Positions 59,116 through 64,000 of a DNA stretch of 64,000 nucleotides are shown here, piece by piece (position 1 is the first letter of the stretch; each line of letters opens with the position of its first letter). Position numbers and translations under genes: made by a program. The notes under the pieces are model-generated. The model was not told where the DNA came from and searched no databases. It saw nothing but the letters and a program-made list of their open reading frames with translations. The DNA comes from JAJEDW01 sp963555775 (lineage in GTDB: Bacteria > Acidobacteriota > Terriglobia > 20CM-2-55-15): the NCBI GenBank assembly GCA_963555775.3, contig CAUVWY020000010.1, positions 1,364,001 to 1,428,000 on the forward strand. Direction: 5' to 3'.

Positions 59116-61731
59116 TCATTCTGACCGGAGCGCGACTGTCGGATCCGCCGCGCTCGCCCGTCGGATCGGCATGAAGCTGGCGAAGAGAGCCGCGATCGCT
59201 ACCGTGAACAGGGCCATCACGAAGATCCGGGGGTTACCGGGTTGAACTTCATAAAGATAGGCGGCCAGGAGGCGCATGAGGACCGCTGCGCCCACCAGAC
59301 CGGTGGAGAGCCCTAGAAGCATCGACGGCATGGCCTGCTTCATCAGGAGGAGTCGAAGGATTTCGGATCGAGTGGCCCCCAGCGCCATCCGAACGCACAC
59401 TTCACGGATGCGCCGCGCTGCCGCGTAGGACGTCACACCATAGACCCCAACGAAGGTGAGAAGGAGTGCGGTCCCGGCGAAGATCCCGAAAAGCGCCGTT
59501 CCCAACCGCGGCGCCGTAACGTTGGTATCGAAGATCTCATCGGAGGTCCGAACCTGGGTCAGTGTGGCTTCCGCATCGACCGCGGCGATCTCGGAACGAA
59601 GCAGTTCGATGGCTTCCGCAGGGTCGTTCCGCGTTCTGACGACCAGTCCCGAGACGTTGCACCCGGAACTCACGCCCCTTGGCCCTTCCCCGCAAGGTCC
59701 GAAGAAAGCCGCCGAAACCTCGGAGGCGGTAAGACCCGTTTTGAAGTCAGAGACGACGCCAACCACTGTCAGCCACGAATTGTCCGGACCGAGCTCCGAG
59801 CCAACGAAGAATCGCCTCCCGACCGGGTTCACTCCGGACCAGAATTCACGCGCCATACGCTCGTTGACCAGGACTTCGTCTGATGCGGTCTCGTCGAAGA
59901 TCCGGCCACTTGCGAGGGAAACGCCGAGCGTTTGGAAATAGCCGGGAGCGACCTGCCCATAAAACACTTGGCTATCTTCCTTGGCCTCCATCGTTTCCTC
60001 CACTGTCAAGCTTGAATAACCCGCAATCGTTCCTGAACCATAGCTGGCCGATGCCACTGCGGGAAACTGCTCCAGGCGCCCGACGACTTCTTCGTAAAAT
60101 TGCACTCCCTCCAATCGATCGGATCGAGGCTGGCCTGTTCGAACAGTAGCGTAAAGAATGTTCTTCGGATCCATTCCCAGATCCTGATTGACGAGATTCC
60201 AGAAGCTTTGCCCCACCAGACCTGCCGCCGCAAGAAGAACAACCGCGAGCGCTATCTCGCCGGCGACCAGCAAGTTACGAAATCGGACCTGCCGGACACC
60301 TTCCGTGTGGCCGCGAGTTCCTTCGTGCAGCCTGCGGTTGATACTCGTTCGGAATCCGAGGAAGGCCGGCGTCAGCCCGAACGCGACTCCGGTCGCTATG
60401 GCGAGCACGGCTGTAAACGCCAGCACATGCCGATCGATCGCGATTTCATCGAGGCGTGGAAACCCCGCAGGAAGACGAGTGATCAGCCATCCCAGTGCAA
60501 TCTGGGCCAGCACCACGCCGGCCAGAGCCCAAGCCAGTGAGAAGACGAGGCTTTCGGTGACAAGCATCCGGATCATCCGGGACGGCGTCGAGCCGATGGC
60601 CAGGCGCAGAGCAATCTCCCGCTCGCGATTGACCGCGCGCGTAACGAGGAGATTGGCGACGTTCGCGACGGCGATCAGCAGAACAAGGCCCACCCCCCCG
60701 AAGAACAGCAGGACGATCGCGCGCACCGAGCCACCCACCTCGTCCTTTAACGGCACAACACGGTAGCGGTTGCCGCCGATCTCGGGGTACTTCTCCTGGA
60801 GCCCCGCCGCGACCCGATCGAGATCCTCTTGAGCTCTTTCGATGGAGACGCCGTCGTTCAGGCGTCCGACGAGTTGAAGTATGGAAACTTGACGCCCTGC
60901 CTGCATTAGGCTCGGGCTGGGGGCAAAGGGGAGGAGGATTTGTGGCTGCCACGTCAACGGGGCGCCCCCACCCGCCGGTAGCTGTAATGCGTTGAAGCGA
61001 AAGTCTTCCGGCATGACACCGACGACAGTCAGGTTTCCGGTCGACATCCGTAGTGTCCGGCCAAGAACTTCCGGATCCGAGCCGAACCGACGTCGCCAGA
61101 AATCATGAGTGAGGATCGCCGCAGAGGGCTCCGGCCGATACTCCTGGGCGAGAAACCCGCGGCCCAGGATCGGCCCGGCGCCCAGGACCGACAGCATCTC
61201 GGGATCGATCGATACCGCCGGGACATTCTCGGCTTCGATGCTATCCTCCTCGTTCCAGAGGAGACTCCTCGAGCGGTACGCACCGACGTTCTCAAAGGCG
61301 ACCGTGATCTCTCGAAGATCCCGCGCATTGTCGACGGCAACGAGTCCGCGCCCGCCAAACAGCTCATCGTCCTGCCAAATCGCCACGAGACGATCCGGAT
61401 CCGGGTACGGTAGGGGTCTCAGCAGGGTGCCGTACACGATGCTGTACATGGCGGTGACGCCTCCGATTCCGAGAGCGAGCGTCACGACTACGGTCGATGT
61501 GAAACCGGGTGATTTTCCGAGGGAGCGCGCCGCATAGACGAGATCACGCCATAGGTCCTCGAGGACGACAAAGCGCCATGAATCCCGAGACGCCTCCAGA
61601 ATTTTCGTCCTGTTCCCCAGTGGAATCGGGTTGCCTCCTATGGCAGCCTGTTCCTGGTGAAAGGCGAGTTCGGCCTCGAGATCCTGCTCAAGTCTCCGGC
61701 GGCGGAACAATTTGAGGATGAGACGCCGCAT
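59116..61731 (-). CDS. MacB/FtsX-type ABC permease of the acidobacterial duplicated kind
   Basis: 871 residues. A short N-terminal helical segment (RRRRLEQDLEAELAFHQEQA) typical of this group precedes two units, each a periplasmic MacB_PCD domain with FtsX helices: helices near TSTVVVTLALGIGGVTAMYS, IVLLFFGGVGLVLLIAVANV, and at the C-terminus LLLTFVGVYGVTSYAAARRI and MPSMLLGLSTGLVGAAVLMR. No ATPase domain or gene is adjacent, hence orphan. Substrate unknown. The PadR regulator gene ends 10 bases upstream, the usual pairing in Acidobacteriota, and probably controls it. Confidence 0.93.
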   Translation of the reverse strand: MRRLILKLFRRRRLEQDLEAELAFHQEQAAIGGNPIPLGNRTKILEASRDSWRFVVLEDLWRDLVYAARSLGKSPGFTSTVVVTLALGIGGVTAMYSIVYGTLLRPLPYPDPDRLVAIWQDDELFGGRGLVAVDNARDLREITVAFENVGAYRSRSLLWNEEDSIEAENVPAVSIDPEMLSVLGAGPILGRGFLAQEYRPEPSAAILTHDFWRRRFGSDPEVLGRTLRMSTGNLTVVGVMPEDFRFNALQLPAGGGAPLTWQPQILLPFAPSPSLMQAGRQVSILQLVGRLNDGVSIERAQEDLDRVAAGLQEKYPEIGGNRYRVVPLKDEVGGSVRAIVLLFFGGVGLVLLIAVANVANLLVTRAVNREREIALRLAIGSTPSRMIRMLVTESLVFSLAWALAGVVLAQIALGWLITRLPAGFPRLDEIAIDRHVLAFTAVLAIATGVAFGLTPAFLGFRTSINRRLHEGTRGHTEGVRQVRFRNLLVAGEIALAVVLLAAAGLVGQSFWNLVNQDLGMDPKNILYATVRTGQPRSDRLEGVQFYEEVVGRLEQFPAVASASYGSGTIAGYSSLTVEETMEAKEDSQVFYGQVAPGYFQTLGVSLASGRIFDETASDEVLVNERMAREFWSGVNPVGRRFFVGSELGPDNSWLTVVGVVSDFKTGLTASEVSAAFFGPCGEGPRGVSSGCNVSGLVVRTRNDPAEAIELLRSEIAAVDAEATLTQVRTSDEIFDTNVTAPRLGTALFGIFAGTALLLTFVGVYGVTSYAAARRIREVCVRMALGATRSEILRLLLMKQAMPSMLLGLSTGLVGAAVLMRLLAAYLYEVQPGNPRIFVMALFTVAIAALFASFMPIRRASAADPTVALRSE

Positions 61732-61741
61732 GCTTCCCCCT

Positions 61742-62074
61742 TCAGGTGGCGAGAACGCGGTTTACCGCTTCGGAAAGACGGTTCCATGTTTCCTGCTGTG
61801 CGAGGATCGCTTTCCTGCCCTTCCGAGTAATCGTGTAGTACTTCGCCTTGCGATTGTTCTCCGAAAATCCCCAGTTTGCCGAGATCAGCCCATCGACTTC
61901 GAGTTTGTGAAGGGCCGGATAGAGGGAGCCTTCCTCTACCTTCAGTACTTCATCGGACAGTAGGTGAATGGCCTGTGCGACGGCGTAGCCGTGCATCGGC
62001 TTCCGTTGCAGAGCGTGCAGGATCAAGAGATCCAGCGTGCCTTGGAGAAGCGTAGGATTCGATGACTTTCCCAT
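61742..62074 (-). CDS. PadR-family transcriptional regulator
   Basis: 110 residues; AAGGGAG precedes the ATG at 62074. LLQGTLDLLILHALQRKPMH, EVLKVEEGSLYPALHKLEVD and SENNRKAKYYTITRKGRKAI are the winged-helix core of PadR. This is the short form, with a C-terminal dimer helix only. PadR proteins respond to phenolic acids or other small molecules. Operon with the ABC permease downstream. Confidence 0.93.
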   Translation of the reverse strand: MGKSSNPTLLQGTLDLLILHALQRKPMHGYAVAQAIHLLSDEVLKVEEGSLYPALHKLEVDGLISANWGFSENNRKAKYYTITRKGRKAILAQQETWNRLSEAVNRVLAT

Positions 62075-62429
62075 GTCGTGCTCCCTTGATGATCTATGGA
62101 AGCGTATTGGCACCCCCCTAGATTGTCAATGGGAAACTGTCGGGGGAAATCGTCGGGGGACGGGTCCACGGAAACGGCACCATGGGAAGTCAAAAAACTG
62201 GCGATTCGTGACTTTCTCGAACGCGACGTTCTGCGGCGCGCGGCAGTCACTTGGGTTTTCAAGAGGCGGTCGAGCTTGCGAGCGGCCTGAACCCCGATGG
62301 AGATGCCGAATCCCAATTTGCAGAACTTGACGCACACAACTTGGGACGTGCCGCGAAGGCTTCAGGACCGCCGTGACCCGCTCGCCCTGGGGGGCCACCG
62401 ACAGGCGGCGTCGAGCGAAAAAGGGGCTT
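62075..62429. other. Intergenic region between amidohydrolase and padR
   Basis: 355 bases. The part next to padR must hold its promoter; no clear boxes. A minus-strand frame (RKLDRLLKTQVTAARRR region) has no start context or family I can name. I see no repeat. Confidence 0.35.
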
Positions 62430-64000
62430 TCACCGGACGGTCTGGAATTCGTCGCTGGTGTAGGCCGCCCGTCCGCCAACATAGGTAGCCAGCGGCCGAA
62501 TGTCGGGAATCTCGTCCGCCGGCACGGTCATGACGTCGTCTGAAAGAATGACGAAGTCGGCAAGCTTGCCGACTTCGATCGAGCCCTTGATGTCTTCCTC
62601 AAACGTCATGTACGCATTGTTGATGGTGCCCACTCGCAGGGCTTCGGCGCGACTGATCGCCTGCGTCTCGCCAAAGGGCCCCAGATCCAGCGTATTGCGC
62701 GTGACGTAGAAATAGATGTTCAGGAACGGATTGTTGCTGGCGCCGTTCGCCGAATTCCCTCCCCAGTCGGTCCCACTCGAAACGATCAACCCCCCGTCCA
62801 GGAATTCCCTCATGGGGACCGCACGTTCGGCTCGCCCCTGCCCCAGCGTTCGCACCATATTCGCGGCACGCCTGTAGGGTTGAAGCTGCGCCGAAACCAC
62901 TACGCCGAGTTGTCCGAGCCGTTCGATCTGGTCGGGTTGGACGTGGGTGGCATGTTCCACCACCCAACGCTTGTCTCGAATGGAACTTTCCCGATCCGCG
63001 GCTTCATATGCTTCCAGAATTTGATCCATCGCCCCGTCGGAGTCGGTATGCGGCGAAGGCCGCCAGCCATGGCGGTTGGCGATCAGAATTCCCTGCTTGT
63101 AAATCTCGGGGGAAACCGAAGGAGTCCCCAGTGGATTGCCGTCCGCGATTTCGAGCGGCTCGCGCCACATGCTGCCGGGGTTGAATTCAGCCAGCCCGTC
63201 GAGCCGCAACCAGTGGTCGCCAAAACCCGTGCCCGCAACGAGCGGTTTTAACATGTCTTCCAGCACCTCCACATCCTGGGGGTTCACCTGCAAGCCCATG
63301 CTGACGCGGTGCAGCAGCGTTCCCTCACGCCACATCCGGTAGTAGGTGCGCATGAATTCCGGCTCCAACTGGATGTCGCGGATGCTGGTCAAGCCCACTC
63401 CAAGCTGCTGCCGCTGAATCTCCAGAATCAGGGCTTCCATTTCCTCATGGGTCGGCGGCGCGATCATTCTTGTCAGGCGGGCGACCGTACCGTTTTCACC
63501 CGCAAGGCGGCCATCGGGCTCGCCCGTTGCGTCTTTGCCGATCACGACCCGCCCGATCCTTTCGGTGTCCCGAGTCACACCGGCCAAGCCCAGTGCCCTG
63601 CTGTTCAGGAAAGCCTGTCCGCGGCTCAGATAGATCACGACAGGATTGTCGGGCGCCGCTTCGTCCAGATCCTGGCGGCTGGGCGTTCCACCGTCGGGGA
63701 ACCTGCCCGGATCCCACCCATACCTTCCGTAGACCGCCTCGCCTGGCCCGGCACCGGCCGCCGCCACACGAATTCTCTCCAGCAGTTCGGCCAGGGAAGC
63801 GACGTCACTCAGATCCATGCCACGGTAGGCGTTGGCCGCATGAAAGGCGTGGCTGTGGTTGTCCATCAGCCCCGGCATCACGGCCCGGCCGCCCAGATCG
63901 ATCATCTCTGTGCCGGCGCCGGCCAGCGCGCGCATCTCATCGCTGGCGCCGACGGCCAGGAACCGATCGCCTGCCACAGCGAAAGCCTCGACGATGCTGT
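62430..64000 (-). CDS. Amidohydrolase family 3 (YtcJ-like), 5' end outside window
   Basis: The frame is open to the window edge; about 523 residues are visible. The N-terminal metal motif is AVMPGLMDNHSHAFHAAN (HxH). Later ligands are in VVEHATHVQPDQIE and SSGTDWGGNS. The composite beta-sandwich closes with GSIEVGKLADFVILSDDVMT. YtcJ-like proteins hydrolyse amide or related bonds in small molecules; substrates are rarely known. Any signal peptide is off the edge. Downstream of, but not obviously linked to, the PadR unit. Confidence 0.9.
   Translation of the reverse strand, partial: SIVEAFAVAGDRFLAVGASDEMRALAGAGTEMIDLGGRAVMPGLMDNHSHAFHAANAYRGMDLSDVASLAELLERIRVAAAGAGPGEAVYGRYGWDPGRFPDGGTPSRQDLDEAAPDNPVVIYLSRGQAFLNSRALGLAGVTRDTERIGRVVIGKDATGEPDGRLAGENGTVARLTRMIAPPTHEEMEALILEIQRQQLGVGLTSIRDIQLEPEFMRTYYRMWREGTLLHRVSMGLQVNPQDVEVLEDMLKPLVAGTGFGDHWLRLDGLAEFNPGSMWREPLEIADGNPLGTPSVSPEIYKQGILIANRHGWRPSPHTDSDGAMDQILEAYEAADRESSIRDKRWVVEHATHVQPDQIERLGQLGVVVSAQLQPYRRAANMVRTLGQGRAERAVPMREFLDGGLIVSSGTDWGGNSANGASNNPFLNIYFYVTRNTLDLGPFGETQAISRAEALRVGTINNAYMTFEEDIKGSIEVGKLADFVILSDDVMTVPADEIPDIRPLATYVGGRAAYTSDEFQTVR

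Noticed and set aside
58747..59124. 125-codon frame starting MVTSLARKRLKARAG
   Set aside because: Only its first part matches the IS1380 transposase; it then leaves the family frame. It is part of the relic, not a gene.

Overview
The window is GC-rich and gene-dense, with no rRNA, tRNA or CRISPR that I could see. Gene content points to a member of the Acidobacteriota or a close relative (inference). The markers are Oar-type TonB-dependent receptors with an N-terminal carboxypeptidase-regulatory-like domain, a large ABC permease of the acidobacterial duplicated-permease kind next to a PadR regulator, several secreted PQQ beta-propeller dehydrogenases, DUF6152 proteins, tannase-like esterases and a DUF6351 protein.

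Layout. 1-4.9 kb: end of a TonB receptor, then a leftward group of two related secreted proteins around an MBL-fold hydrolase, then a TPR protein. 5.1-16.2 kb: two divergent operons for import and CoA-dependent metabolism of an organic acid. Leftward are a CoA ligase, a TctB and two hotdog dehydratases. Rightward are a frameshifted dicarboxylate-lactone-type hydrolase, TctC, an enoyl-CoA hydratase, TctB and TctA. The TctA/SMP-30 junction is duplicated around a DUF3800 gene. 16.2-22.2 kb: TPR protein, WEGD-motif lipoprotein, DUF6152 and a TonB receptor, all leftward. 22.6-27.2 kb: AAA ATPase, tcuAB-like pair, and a Phd/VapC toxin-antitoxin pair with a frameshifted toxin. 27.6-41.3 kb: three PQQ-type propeller enzymes, a PqqC/TenA-like diiron protein, an SLC13 permease, a class II aldolase, a DUF6351 protein and ligAB (protocatechuate/gallate 4,5-dioxygenase). 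41.4-51.1 kb: MBL hydrolase, two tandem near-identical tannase-like esterases, a cytochrome c/Vgb propeller, and a cluster of DUF6152, WEGD-motif and small GDWG-motif secreted proteins. 51.2-59.1 kb: small accessory genes, an intact IS21-family element, a WEGD-MBL fusion, another DUF6152, brnTA and an IS1380 relic. 59.1-64 kb: PadR/ABC permease and an amidohydrolase that runs off the edge.

How it may fit together (inference): TonB receptors import or bind phenolic ligands. Secreted esterase-like and PQQ enzymes process them in the periplasm. LigAB opens the catechol or gallate ring. The LigI-like hydrolase, CoA ligase, hydratases and TTT/SLC13/TcuAB functions handle the resulting di- and tricarboxylates.

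The best candidate for something undescribed is a modular set of secreted families: a WEGD-motif domain (six copies), DUF6152 (four copies), a small GDWG-motif protein (two copies) and MBL domains. They occur side by side and as fusions (DUF6152-WEGD; WEGD-MBL with a destroyed metal site). The window also shows decay and mobility: two single-base frameshifts, loss of the tannase nucleophile in both copies, a 180-bp inverted-repeat-bounded element in three places, and an IS21 insertion that splits a small membrane-protein gene.
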